From positions 31,034,425 through 31,098,424 of the forward strand of contig NC_030851.1 in assembly GCF_000208745.1 (NCBI RefSeq): a DNA stretch of 64,000 bases, given 5' to 3'. Shown here one piece after another: positions 38,101 through 49,870 of the stretch. How positions within the stretch are numbered: position 1 is the stretch's first letter; each line of letters starts with the position of its first letter. The position numbers were made by a program, and so were the translations under genes. The notes beneath the pieces were generated by a model. That model was not told the DNA's origin and ran no database searches. It worked only from the letters and a program-made list of their open reading frames with translations. This DNA is from Theobroma cacao. Lineage: Eukaryota > Streptophyta > Magnoliopsida > Malvales > Malvaceae.

Positions 38101-38941
38101 AGGCAATCATACCTTCCTCGCCCTTATGCGTCAATAAAGTACTTACCAATAATTAATTAACTAATATGACATTATTAATTAGAGAAATTAGTTCATAATC
38201 TTTTGGTTTCTCAACTTTCCAGATTAACAGTGGAGAATTCAGATGAACGTTGCAAAAATTGAACGATCAAACAGGTGGGTGAAATCATGCAAATGGCGAC
38301 AAGAAAGGGAAAGGACAAGGAGATCCACGAGTTACACAACCAAAGCAAAGTCGTGTCAATCTTCATAAATAATCTACCTCCCCAAGTTGGTTGGTAATGA
38401 CTCAAAGGTGACCAATTTGGTGTAGTGGCGGACGTTTTTATTCCCCACAAACGGTAGGGTACAGGTAGGTATTTTAGTTTTGTTCGGTATCAATCTCTAT
38501 CAGAAGCTCACCCGACGATATGGAATTTAAAGGGGGTTTGGCTGCTAGTGACAACATAGCCAGACACAAGCCACGCAGCTCTTTCTGGAGAAGAAAATTC
38601 GGTAACCAAGAAGCCCCCACTAGCTCTGTTTGCTAGGTGTATGACAAAATGCCACACAAAACCTACTTTAATGTCTTTAAGGTAACGACACAAACACCCT
38701 GCAGGAAGCCATTCCTATTAAACACATACCTTCCTGTTGTGGCTCTATTAACAAGGAAGCCTTCCATTGGCTTCAAAACTGCTTAGTTGGGTATAATAAG
38801 AATTACTTTAAATTCGAGGCAATTGTACACCGAAAGGAGAAGAAGGAGAAGAAGAATGGCAACTGTTAGAAGATTAACGGGCTACACATTCTTAATTTCC
38901 TCTTCAAACAAGGAAGCATAGGAGGAATTAAATTTGAGCAA
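35117..38941. other. Upstream region of the NAT gene, no gene recognised
   Basis: The first few hundred bases should hold the 5' leader and promoter of the transporter. Simple-sequence runs include poly-A near 35345-35360, poly-T near 36129-36142 and poly-T near 37296-37308. Open frames at 36101-36385, 37493-37749 and 38508-38693 show no recognisable domains. This is the stretch of host DNA just left of the copia insertion. Confidence 0.55.
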
Positions 38942-38946
38942 TAGGG
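38942..38946. repeat. Target-site duplication TAGGG, left copy
   Basis: TAGGG immediately before the left copia LTR; identical to 57076-57080 immediately after the right LTR. Confidence 0.9.
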
Positions 38947-39294
38947 TATTAGACTTGGTTGATAATTAGTGTTGATGAACACTGAAATTGAGAATGAAGA
39001 ATGAAGACCGATGATTGAATGGAAGGAAGACTGAAGTCTGTTAAGAGTGAAAGTCACATGGAAGTCACGTGACTATTTATTGCAAAATTATTTAGTTTTT
39101 ATTTTTACTTTTACCATTACCACATCAGTCATTTTTTAGTTAGTTAGTTAGCTTTTTATTACTTACTTGGTTAGTTGTCTACTCTTCTAATTCACGGACT
39201 TCTATAAATATTTCCAGTTCAATGACAATTCATTGCATTCTCTCTCATTAGCTCCATTTCAATTTTTCAGTTTCTTGATTTTGATATTTCAACA
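38947..39294 (+). repeat. Left LTR of the copia element
   Basis: 348 bp, starts TATTAGACTTGGTTGATAAT and ends GATATTTCAACA. The start would be TG in an intact LTR; both copies have TA. A TATA-like 'CTATAAATATTT' at about 39202 fits an LTR promoter. Confidence 0.9.
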
Positions 39295-39306
39295 TGATAT
39301 CAGAAC
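39295..39306 (+). other. Primer-binding site of the copia element
   Basis: TGATATCAGAAC directly after the LTR resembles the TGGTATCAGAGC site, complementary to initiator Met tRNA, used by most plant copia elements, with two changes. Confidence 0.8.
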
Positions 39307-39789
39307 TATTAATTTTGTTGTGATTTTTCCTCGATTTAAGTGAAAGTAGTCTCAAAAATTTTTTTGAGTAATGTCATAACTAAAATAATAATAATAATTA
39401 AAAAAAAATTTTCAATGTAGGATCTACTAAGAGAGTACTTAAATTAAATTCAGTGATTTTGTTTAAAATATTGTTGAGTACCTACATTAGTAGAATTATG
39501 ATGTTGTTGTCCAGACCCTGAGTCTTGTGAGATAATTTTTTATATTTTAAAATATCTTTTCATGACATAATTTTTCAAAAAAGTGTTAAAAATTACTACT
39601 CATTTCTCATTAGTATAAACTAAAATATTAGAATTAAATAAAATATAATCTTGAATTGCAAATTATCAAGTTTAACAACTAATAATTTGACAAATTTCTA
39701 TTCATTGATCAAAAGCATTCACAAACCACATAAAGTTAAATACAAAAATTAAATAATCAAACAATATATCTATAAAATAAATAAAAAAT
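39307..39789. other. Copia leader left of the LINE insertion, no gene
   Basis: AT-rich leader of the copia element; the LINE probably starts near its right end. No coding remains seen and the exact LINE 5' boundary could not be set. Confidence 0.5.
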
Positions 39790-39805
39790 ACATTTTTGTG
39801 ATGTG

Positions 39806-41635
39806 ATGGAGTCGAAGGGTTTTCTCTCTAAGAACTCACCACCTACTATTCTTGATGATTTGACTAGGAACAAAAGTGAGATTAAAGGAGGATAATGTGA
39901 ATGGGGATCGGATGGTGATCTATCATAATCCTTCATTCAAGGAGGCTTTGATGTCTTCGGAAGGAGAAAAACTCTTTTCTGATGCAAACATGGACTTAGA
40001 GGATGATCTTAGTGATGAAAATGGCATTGGTGATGATGGAGAAGCCGACTCATTAGGTACTGAAGGATCTAGAGTGGATGATTTTCTTTTAGAAACAATT
40101 GATGGGGTTCCTTCAATTAGGATCTCGAATCACAAACAAGCCGAACTTGCCAAGAGATGGCAAAGATCAGTCATTGTATGATTGCATAAACGTCTTATTT
40201 CATACAAATTGCTGTGTGAAAAAAATGTTACCTTATGGTCTGGAAGATTTAATGTAGTTGATTTGGATGATGAGAATTACCTGGAGAAGTTCATGGCAAA
40301 AAAGGGCTATCTTAAAACACTGTTGGATGGTCCTTGGATGATTTAGGGACATTATTTGCTAGTTAGACCTGTTTCCTATGGCGGCCTAAATTAGGTTTCT
40401 TGGAATGCCATTACATTTATACCACAAATCGGTTCTATGACAAATTGGTTCATTGTTTGGTTAATTATTGAAGATTGATTACAACACTATATTCGAGCAA
40501 CAAGGGAAATTTACCCGCATAGCTGTTGAACTAGATCCCTCGAAACCTTTACTACCTAAATTCTTCCTTAATGGAAAATTGCAGAAAATCGAGTATGAAG
40601 GTCTCTTTAGGGTTTGTTTCAATTTTGGTGTGTATGAACATACTAAGGAGACTTGTAATATATAGATGCGTGCAACTGATGACTCTGTACACAGAGAGTG
40701 TAACACGAAGAAGCCACAACTAGAACTTTCTCGATTTAGACCTTGGATGCTTGTCACACGGAGAAAACCACGAGGTGTGGAATTGAAGCCAAACTCCTCT
40801 CGACATCCAAACTCTAGAACACAGACTCAATCTGGATCTAGATTTTCTATTCTATGTGAAGAAGATAAATATAATGCTCTATTGAAAGGAAAGAACGGTG
40901 CAAGAGATCAAATTTCTCATCAAGTAGGTGTCTTGAAAGAGGAGAAGTCAATGGAAAAAACTAAGAAGGCCACTCTTAGTCAAATTAAAAATCTGGAAAC
41001 CCATTAGCTGTAAATGATAAAATTGATTCAGTCAAGCTTGATATGGGACCATGGCCTATTGACTGACAACCCGAAGACTAATGATGAGTCAATGAGAGAC
41101 GAAAATTACGATGAGGATGATGAATCACAATGAGTGGTGGATGACAAACTTGAAGGGGTTGAAGTAGGAAATAATTCTCTAGTCCAGACTAAAACAGATA
41201 ATCTTGATTTGTCATTAGAACATACACAATAGATACAAAAAGGTTATGGTTCATCACATATTACCTTCTTAGATCCTTCTAAACATTAAGTAGTGAGAAT
41301 GTCTGAGGGATTTAAGTCGAGAGCTAGCTCTTTGAAACCTTCTTTGCAGAATCGGACTTCAACAGTTACAGTGGAACATTCGGGAAGGCTATTTTTACAC
41401 AATAAAGAAGACAAGCCACCTGATAGAAAAAGGGTGGTTAAAATTAACAAAGGTCTTCTTAAAAAGAAAGCAAAAATGAAGTCGACTAATCAGAAAACTC
41501 CTATCTCCAATCTGTTACTGGACGAATGTAGACAAAATGAAAGAAAAGCTGGTGATTTTGAAATTGTTAGGACTGATATTGAAGTTTGTGCATCAAACAA
41601 AGAAACCAATATAGTGGTTGAAACCTAGCATTTTG
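39806..41635 (+). pseudogene. LINE ORF1 remnant (DUF4283 plus zinc knuckle)
   Basis: It starts at ATG 39806 ('MESKGFLSKN') and shifts frame near 39893. An acidic stretch follows (about 39960-40080). Next is the DUF4283-type core across 40150-40420, including 'FNVVDLDDENYLEKFMAKKG' and 'LLDGPWMI', where a stop replaces the next residue. A zinc-knuckle-like tract 'YEGLFRVCFNFGVYEHTKETC' follows, shortened here, near 40594-40656, in which the second Cys of the CX2C pair is lost (CFNF). Lys-rich tail to 41635. This RNA-binding ORF1 protein is non-functional because of stops and frameshifts. Confidence 0.8.
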
Positions 41636-42788
41636 ACTAGTAAGTTAGTTCCATTATTTCTTATTTTTATTATTATTAATGGATTTTCGGCTTCTAATGT
41701 AAAATTGTTAGGGAGCTAAAGATGACAGTTTTGTCAGAATATTACGAGATTTTGTGAAACAATTTAAGTTGAATATGCTAGCTTTGGTTGAACCTCGTAT
41801 CAGTGGTGTTTTGGCAAATAGAGTTATTAGAAGATTGGGTTTTGACAGATCGCATCGTTAGAAGTAAAAGGATTTTCTGGGGGTATTTAGGTGTTGTGGA
41901 AAAAAGACCTCCATCTTGCGATTGTTCGGAATCATACTCAATGTCTCCATTTAAATATTGAAATTTCAGGTACCTGTTAATGGAACTTATCAGTGGTGTA
42001 TGGACACCTATCAGCTACCACCAGGCGATTACTTTGAAAGGAGTTATCATTCTTTGCAAATTCAGTTAGAGGTCCCTAGTTAATAGCTGGTGATTTCAAT
42101 GCTTCTTTTTTCACATGAGAAAGTTAGACGTTCTGACAGAGGCAGTCGCCGATGCACGCTTTTTCAACAATTTATTAATAGTACAGATTTATTGCATCTT
42201 AGGTTTCACGATCCTAAATTTACTTGAAGACAAGGACTGGCACTCGAGAGATTGGATAGGGCTGTCTGTAACATTAATTGCCGTCTTTTATTTCTGAGTG
42301 CAGTGGTCCAACACTTACCTCGTATTGGCTCAAACCATAAGCCTCTTCTGACTAAACTAGATGATAGAGAGGTTTTACAGATTTTATTTCCAAGCGGCTC
42401 GGTTAACAAATGGAGAATTTGGCCGATTTGTACAAAAAGCTTAGAATGGTTCTAGGGTTATTCAAGATGCATTTGATGTTTTTGCACGGAAAGCTAAAAT
42501 GTGGAATAAGACAGTTTTTGGCAATATATTTTACAAGAAGAAAAAGCTCTTGCAATAAATAGTGGTATTGAAAAAGCTGTTGAGTATCGCCCATTCAAAC
42601 ATTTAAGGGACTTAGAGTTCTCTTTAAGGTTGGAATATGAAACGGTTCTTCAACAAGAGATTTTTTTGATGTGGAAAGTGAAGAATGACTAAGTAAAATT
42701 CGGAAACCGTAATACACACTACTTCCATCTTAAAACCACTCATAGGATATGTAAAGTTCAATTTTACATCTCTATCTACGAATGGACA

Positions 42789-42793
42789 ATAGT
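42789..42793. repeat. Target-site duplication ATAGT, left copy
   Basis: Matches ATAGT at 45084-45088 around the solo LTR in the LINE. Confidence 0.8.
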
Positions 42794-45083
42794 TATAATA
42801 CCCCGTATTTTAATATGGTGGCTAATTGTGAAACCCCGACCTCCACAGATGCGTGACTAGAGGTAGACTATTGAGTGCATCAAATTCACATATTTAATGG
42901 GAGATTAAATATCCAATTAGTCTAAGTTGGACTAGATTTAGAATTGAATTTAAGTATTTTTATTTATTTTATTAGTTTAGTTTAATTTATGTTTAAATGT
43001 TTATTTTGAGTTAATGATGCTAGTTTTGCGTTATCGATAATTATTTTATGGTTTTATAGGAGTAGGATCAAAAATAATTTCAATTGGTGAAGAAAGGTGC
43101 ATAATTAACTATTGCTCTATTTGCATATGTTTCAATTTTTCAAGCATATCTCCCACTACAAAAGTTCAAATGACATGATTTTTAGACCATTAGAAAGCTA
43201 AGAAGTAGAGATATAACTTTGATATTTACCACTTTACCCAGTTCTGACTAGAAAGTAGTCAAAATCTTTTTCAAAGTGAAGGCACTGCACCAAAAGAATA
43301 AAAAGGGGGCATTTTTGTAAATTTTGTGAAACTTTGATTGACTTTGGGATAAATATCTCATTTCTTCCAGCACCTTCTCCTCACTTTCAATAGCTTCTTC
43401 TTCTTCTTCCCATTCTTTTCTCTCACTAAACGTTTTCCCCTTCCATGAAAAAGAAACCTTAAAGCCTCCATAACTTTCTTGAATTAACTCTGATTCTCAT
43501 GCTTTTGTACACTTTTTCATAAGGTTTTTCATACTCTTTCACTTTTACACCTTAAGAGCCCTCAAAAGCTCTTCCTCTGCACTTTCTCTCACTAGTTGAA
43601 CATTTTGAGAGAGAGAGAGATAGACTTTCCTTGATAACTTGAAGAACTCTTGAAAAGAATTCCACTATAAAACCACTAAGGTGGGTAATGAGTTGGATTT
43701 GGTTTTTGAGTTATTGATGGTGGCCAATAATTAGGTTTGTGGGCTAATTTATTGTTGAAGGTTATTTAATCATGTCTAGTATGAACAATGACTACTTAAA
43801 TGGTAACTGGAAGCTAGTTAGGAATAACTAGTAAAACTTGATTTAGGAAACAACTTTTGGAATAGTATTTATTTAAATTGAGTTGGTGTGATGTTATTGT
43901 GTGTGATAGGTTCCAACGAGACTCCACATCTCCATTCGGAGCATTAGACACAATTAGAGTCCATCAAAGCATCAACAAAGACACTGTGAGTGAACTTGCA
44001 TATATATTGTTTTGGGAAATAAATATGTGCTTGAATGAATCATTTGGAAATCTTATTTGATTTTGCTTTAAATTATACTTGGGGAACAAGCCCTTGATTA
44101 AATGTTTTTATCTTGCGAAATGTGCAATATGATTAGTTCATGTGTTCCCACATTGTATTGATATGCATGTTATGCATTGGATATTACTATTGTGTGATAA
44201 TGATGACCCAGCTATGTGCGGTGTAGGAGTGCACATGAGCTGATGATAGTGGTGTGCTGTGTGAGTGCACACACTAATGATATATGCCATGTGAGATGTG
44301 GGAGTGTACATGATGGCGATAGTGGTGTGTTGTGTGCTGTGTGAGTGCACACACTGATGATATATGCCATGTGCGACATGGAAGTGCACATGAGCTAGTG
44401 AGATGGGAGTTGTATACATGTATACACATACATAAAGAGGTTAGGGAAAATATCATGTGTTTGCATCAAAAATTGAATGTTAAAATTTGATAAATACTTT
44501 CAAATTGATTTTCATTGCAGCAAAAATAGATCTTCGTTGTAACAAGAAATTAAGCTAAATTGCATTGTTTTCAACATAAGTGCATCTTGTTTTCTAAAAC
44601 TTCCCGTATTGATACTTGTTCCCTTCCTATGTTCACTCACTGAGTTTATACTTATTATTTTCAACTTCATATTTTAGTTTTCAAGTTCGAAGGTAGTTGG
44701 ATTCCTAGACCAAGGTTCTTCCTCTTATCTATTTTTTGGTAGGTTGCCCTGACACTAAATGTTAGCACCCACGCCTAGAGTCACTCCGCTAACGGTCAAG
44801 GTCTTTGTATGTGCACATATATGTTTAATGTGAATTGTTAAGCTACATTTGACAAACTATCTATGTATATTTTAATTTATGATGCCAATGCGAGTATTTA
44901 CTTGTGTTCTACAAATTGTTTTCGAAGAAATTAGCATTTGAACACTATTAAGTATAGATCTTAAAGAAATATAAATGATAGATGGACTAATGTACAAATT
45001 CATATAGGAATGATTACTTGGGCCTAGTGGGCTGTGCCTATTAGGTCCTTATGCCGGTCATAGCCCGAGATTAGGCTGTGACA
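42794..45083 (+). mobile_element. Solo LTR (2290 bp, chromovirus-type) inside the LINE
   Basis: It begins TATAATACCCCGTATTTTAA (the common TGTAATACCCCG start with G to A in the second base). It ends GGCTGTGACA at 45083 and is flanked by ATAGT on both sides. LINE ORF2 reading resumes directly after it. The layout matches the other large LTRs: a tandem repeat at 44210-44400 and a 'TTCCC...TTCACTCACTGAGTTTATACT' stretch near 44620-44660. No internal pol, so it is a solo LTR. Confidence 0.88.
44205..44405. repeat. Minisatellite inside the solo LTR
   Basis: Diverged units contain 'GTGTGAGTGCACACACT.ATGATATATGCCATGTG', shortened from the repeat at 44255-44295 and 44335-44375, plus partial units at 44215 and 44380. 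It occupies the same relative position as the minisatellites of the two other large LTRs in the window. Confidence 0.75.
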
Positions 45084-45088
45084 ATAGT
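45084..45088. repeat. Target-site duplication ATAGT, right copy
   Basis: Right-hand partner of 42789-42793, directly after the LTR end CA at 45082-45083. Confidence 0.8.
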
Positions 45089-48000
45089 GTGATGATCAGA
45101 CTATTTTAAAAGCTCAAGCTACACACTTCTTTCAAAAACTGTATTCTAAATATGAGAGACCACTTCCTTTATATCTAATTCGAGGACTTTCCCAAAACTT
45201 GATCATATAGCATTAGAGTTTATTAGCAGACCAGTGGAAGATAATGAGGTTCATGATGCACTATTTGAAATAAAACCACCTAAAGCACTGGGGGTTAATG
45301 GATTTCTAGCATTGTTCTTTCAATCTCAATGGAGTTTTGTACGCCAAAATGTTATCAAGTATGTACATGATGTTTTCAATGGAGTTGAGATTAGAAATGA
45401 TCTTTGTAAATCAATAATTACATTGATCCTGAAAGTTAAAGTTCCAAAACTTATTGCACAATTAAGACCGATTAACCTTTCGTTCGTAATCTTTAAAGTC
45501 CTTATGAAGGTTATTACAAATCAGTTGAAACCGTACATGAGTATACTCATTGATGAAGCTCAATTTTAGTTTTATTCTTGGGAGACACATTAAGGATAAT
45601 ATCATCATTGCACAGGAGGTCGTGCTTTCTTTCAAAAATAGGCGAGGAAAGTAAGGGTGGATGATGATAAAAATAGATTTAAAAAAGCGTATGACAAGTT
45701 ACGTTGGGAATTTATTCAGGATACATTAATTGATGCAAAAATTCCCAAAAATGTATAACTAACGTTATTATTTGCAATTGGAGATGTTGTAGTTCATAGA
45801 TTCTATGGAATGGCTCACTGTGAGATAGTTTTGCACCATCTAGAAGAGTCAAACAAGGTAATCCGTTATCGCCTTATTTATTTGTGCTGTGCATGGAGAG
45901 GTTGGCACATGGTATTAAATTAACAGTTTCTCAAGGTATATGAAAACCAATTAAGCTATGCAAAAAGGATCCCCCACTTACCCACCTATTTTTTGTAGAT
46001 GAACTTATTCTATTTGCAAAGGCATCTACATCTCAATTGGAGATTATCAAAAGGGTTTCGATGATTTTTGCAAATGCTCTGATGATAAGGTAAATGTAGC
46101 AAAATTGTATTTTTCTTGTTCCAAAATCGTTAATTAGAATATAATAAATTTATTAGCTGAAGCTTACGATTTTGCTCATATTGAAAATATGGGAAAATAT
46201 TTGGGGATTCCATTGTTGCATGGACGTAAAAAAGTGTAGTTTTTCAATATTTTGAGGAAAAAGTGCCTAATAAGCTAAGCAATTGGAAAGCTTTTACACT
46301 ATCTTTTACAAGTAGGCTTATCTTGGTAAAATCTATGTTATCAACAATTCCACACTACACCATGCAAACAATGATGCTACCAGTGGAAGTATGTAATACG
46401 TTTGGGGCCCTATGTTTCAAATTTCTTTGGGGAGGAGAAAATGTTCCTAAAAATATACATTTGCTGAGTTGGAAAGAGGTTTGTAAGCCGAAAGAGGAAG
46501 GAGGCTTGGGCATCAGACAACTACGAATAATTATTAAGGCATTCTTTCTTAAAGCATGTTGGAACTTAGTGGCGAAACCACATGCCTTTTGGGTGAGATT
46601 AGTTTGTGAAAAGTACAATTTTGAGCATTCCTATCTTGATAAGTTGCAAAGATCTAGTTTTTTCGTATTTTGGTTTTTTATATGTGATTTATGGGCTATT
46701 TTCAAAAGAAATGTCAGATGGGCAAAAAGCTCAATTTTGGATGGATATATGTGTTGGCAAATATCCTCTTGTGGAAGCAGCGAAATTAATAGGCGTTTAT
46801 TTTAAAGATCACTCTTGTGTTAAAGAGTTTGTTATGCTAGATGGAGAGTGGGAATTTAATAGTCTTGTGAATTATCTATCACCTGAAACACTAACATTAT
46901 TATCAGAAACTATAGTTCGACAACTTTCATCATCCCCAAACAGCCCATATGAGGCACTATTAACTTTTGGACATTTTTCAATGACTTTTGCTTATAAGTT
47001 CTTAAGGGAACATATACATGAAAATTTGTGTAACTACTCTGGTAAATGGCAACTAGCATGGAAGTTTGGATAGACCGAAAAAAAAAATGTTTATTCTTAT
47101 CACAATGCCTTTATAAGAGATTTCTTACAAATAAAGAACGATGTCGTTGTCACCTCTCGAATGAGAGATTATGCAGACAATGCCTCATGGAGGAAGAATC
47201 GGTGATTCATGTTCTTTGGGATTGCCCTTCAACTAATGTGGTTTGGCTAAGACTTCTACATCCAGAGGCTATTAGTTCATTTTATGGATTACCATTATCC
47301 AACTGGTTGATGTCTAACTTAATCAAGTCAAAATAGCATGATAATGGAGTTTCTTGGACAATAATATTTGGAGTAACAGTGTGGTTCTTATGTAAGTAAA
47401 GAAATTCAATATCTTCGAGAATCAATCTCTTCATATAAAAAGGAAATTAACTTTGGCTAATAGCTAGGTTTCAGTAATTTGTCATGGTGGTTTTTGAGGA
47501 CTTAAAGATGAGAGATGCACATTTATAAACCAAGTGGAAGTCTTGATAGGTTGGGCGACTCTTCCCTCAGATTGGATTACCTTAAATACAAATGAAGCAT
47601 ATTGGAGCTCCACAAATTAGGCAACTGGTGGAGTTTTTAATGATTCTTTTGGGCAGTGGAAGGGTAGTTATGCTATACGACTCAAAAAATGTTTAGCCTA
47701 TTGTGCAGAACTTTATGGTGTATATCGAAGCCTCAAATATACTTGGGATTTAAGCTTTCGAAAGATTAAACTTCAAGTGGATAGTAGATTAGTAGTTCAA
47801 GCAAATTCCTCACAGATACGACACCCATGCTCTAATTCTGATTTACTTCAAGCCATCCATACTTTAATCCAAAGACAATGGGATGTTCAAATTATGCATG
47901 TAGTTAAAGAAGGTAACAATGTGGCAAACTTTATGGCCAATGAGGGTTTTAATATTTCTAAGAATTTTTTATCTTATAGTAGTCCCTTGAGTAAAATCAA

Positions 48001-48093
48001 AGAATTACTATTCAATGATGTACTTGGGATTTGTTTCCCTCTTATAATCAGGCACTAAATATTTTCCTTTCCCAATAAATAAATAAATAAAAA

Positions 48094-48690
48094 GATTCAT
48101 AATTTCAAGATATTATTTGACATGCAATATTGTTTTCTATTAGTTAGATTCTGTTTGGATCCCAAACTATCAAATAAATAAAAAAATATTTAGACATTAA
48201 GTATTTAAAAACTTAATTTGGGTTGAAAATTACTTACAATCGAAGCCTTAATTAGTTGTTTTGAAAGAGTGAAAAGCAAAGCCAAGGATTCAAAAGAGGA
48301 AGCATCACTGCAGGTCTCAAAATTAAGATTTAAATTTTTGGACAAGGTAAGTAGTTTAGGTTTTGACTTTTTTAATAAAATATTAAATTATAAAAGGAAA
48401 ATTTTTTTTCTTATAGTATTTAAATATTAATAAATAAATTACATTTTGCTAAATTTACTTTGACTTGGAGTTTGACCCCACTCCTTACAAAATTACAAAA
48501 AATAATTAGTGGGTTCATTAGTATATTAATTATATAAAGCTCTAAATAAATGGTACAACAACTAAAATTTTTTGGTAAATGAGTTGTATCATGTAACACC
48601 ACTTCCTTCAAGGTAGGTTCGCCCTTGGGTTCAGGCAATTAGTATATTACTAGGATTGTTGTGTGTTCTTGCTTTGTTAATTCTTGAATT
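48094..48690. other. Copia leader right of the LINE insertion
   Basis: Non-coding continuation of the copia leader between the LINE tail and the gag remnant. AT-rich, no recognisable gene. Confidence 0.5.
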
Positions 48691-49575
48691 TGGTATTAAT
48701 GGCAAATACTAGATCTAATTCATTTTTCTCTAAGAATTTACCAATGTCAAAATCAGTAAACCCAAGAATCAATGTTTCATGTTTCACCTATTAAGAATCC
48801 TCAATTGCCATTCTACTTACATCACAATTATTATCCTAGATCAATTATGATAAACCCTAAATTGAGCATAAACAATTATGTGCCCTGGTGTAAATCCTTT
48901 TTTCTCACCTTTCTTTTTGAAATAAGCTTGGCTTCATCAATGGAACTATAATCCAACCAGAGCCTATAGATTCTTTATTTGAACCCAGGAATTGGTGTAA
49001 TGATTTGATTGTGGTATGGTTATTAGAGTCTGTGTCTTCACCTATACCTTCAACAATATTCTGTATGGATAATGCTATAGAAATTTAGAATACATTAAGG
49101 CAAAACTTTGCACAACCAGACAATACCAGAGTATGCAATTTATAGTACACTCCAGGTAATGTCACACAAGGTAATAGGTCTATGGACACCTATTTCATCG
49201 GATTTAAGGGAATTTGAGAAAAAATGAGGAATTACCATCCTCTGCCACATTATGAATGTGGCAAATGTAATCTAAGCTATTTTAAGAAGTACACTAAGTA
49301 GTACCAAAAGCATATGACTTTTAGATTTTTAAATGGGCTGAATGATTGTTTATCTGGAATTAGATCTCAAATCATTTTGATGGACCCTATACCTCATTTA
49401 GATAAAGTTCATAACTTGGTTTTAAGGAAAAAGACTCAAAGAAACTTGTTGATTCAGACTCAATTTATTTTGGAACCTTCAGCAACTATGGCCACAGTAA
49501 TAGAAGTTAAAAAGAGGTTTACGAAAGATGTTATATGTTCACATTGCAATAAGAAAGGCCATACAAAATAGAAAT
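48691..49575 (+). pseudogene. Copia gag remnant
   Basis: It begins near 48700 in a frame reading 'MANTRSNSFFSKN' and passes through many stops. The best-preserved part (49314-49571) contains 'FLNGLNDCLSGIRSQIILMD' and a zinc-knuckle start 'CSHCNKKGHTK', after which a stop at 49569 replaces the residue before the final Cys ('KCY'). This is the gag of a plant copia element. A further open piece (49588-49863) continues past the knuckle but resembles nothing I recognise. Confidence 0.8.
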
Positions 49576-49870
49576 GTTATAGGTTAATTGGGTTTTCTAT
49601 TTATTTTAAATTTACTAAAGGAAAATGAGGTACATTCAAGAAGGAAAAAGGTAGTTGTCAATCATGTTTTGATTGGAAATGGAGCTGATGTAAAAGAAGT
49701 GCAATATAATCATGAAGATGAGGTTGAAAGGTCTAGTCTTGTATCACAAATGTCCATGGTCAAGCATCAAAATCATAAGTTAACGGATCTCCTTAATGAA
49801 CATGGCTTGAATATTAATGAGGACAAGAATCCTTCAACAAATTATTCCACAAGTAATCAATAGACCAAAC

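Larger units (their letters stand above)
41700..48058 (+). pseudogene. LINE ORF2 remnant (endonuclease, RT, RNase H)
   Basis: Broken endonuclease part at 41700-42790. After the inserted LTR comes reverse transcriptase from about 45090: 'APPKAL'-type tract at 45274 ('IKPPKALGVNGFLALFFQ'), 'LRPINLSFVIFKVLMKV' near 45460, and 'IDLKKAYDKLRWEFI' near 45675. The catalytic FADD box reads FVDE near 45990. The thumb and connection region is the longest open piece (46263-46805). A zinc-finger-like tract with 'HVLWDCPSTNVVWLRL' lies near 47200. RNase H of the RVT_3 type ends at 48058 ('VKEGNNVANFMANEG'). Many stops; inactive. Confidence 0.88.
39790..48093 (+). mobile_element. LINE (non-LTR retrotransposon), decayed, inserted in the copia leader
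   Basis: ORF1 remains (39806-41635) are followed by ORF2 remains (endonuclease, reverse transcriptase, zinc-finger-like and RNase H parts, to 48058) and by an (AATA)n tail at 48075-48090. That order is the L1-type layout of plant LINEs. A solo LTR (42794-45083) splits ORF2. I could not identify the LINE's own target duplication, so its 5' limit is approximate. Confidence 0.88.

Noticed and set aside
42827..42831. TGTGAAACC as the start of the solo LTR in the LINE
   Set aside because: With this start the flanks (CTAAT and ATAGT) do not match. Moving the start to 42794 gives a perfect ATAGT duplication and the usual TNTAATACCCCG beginning.
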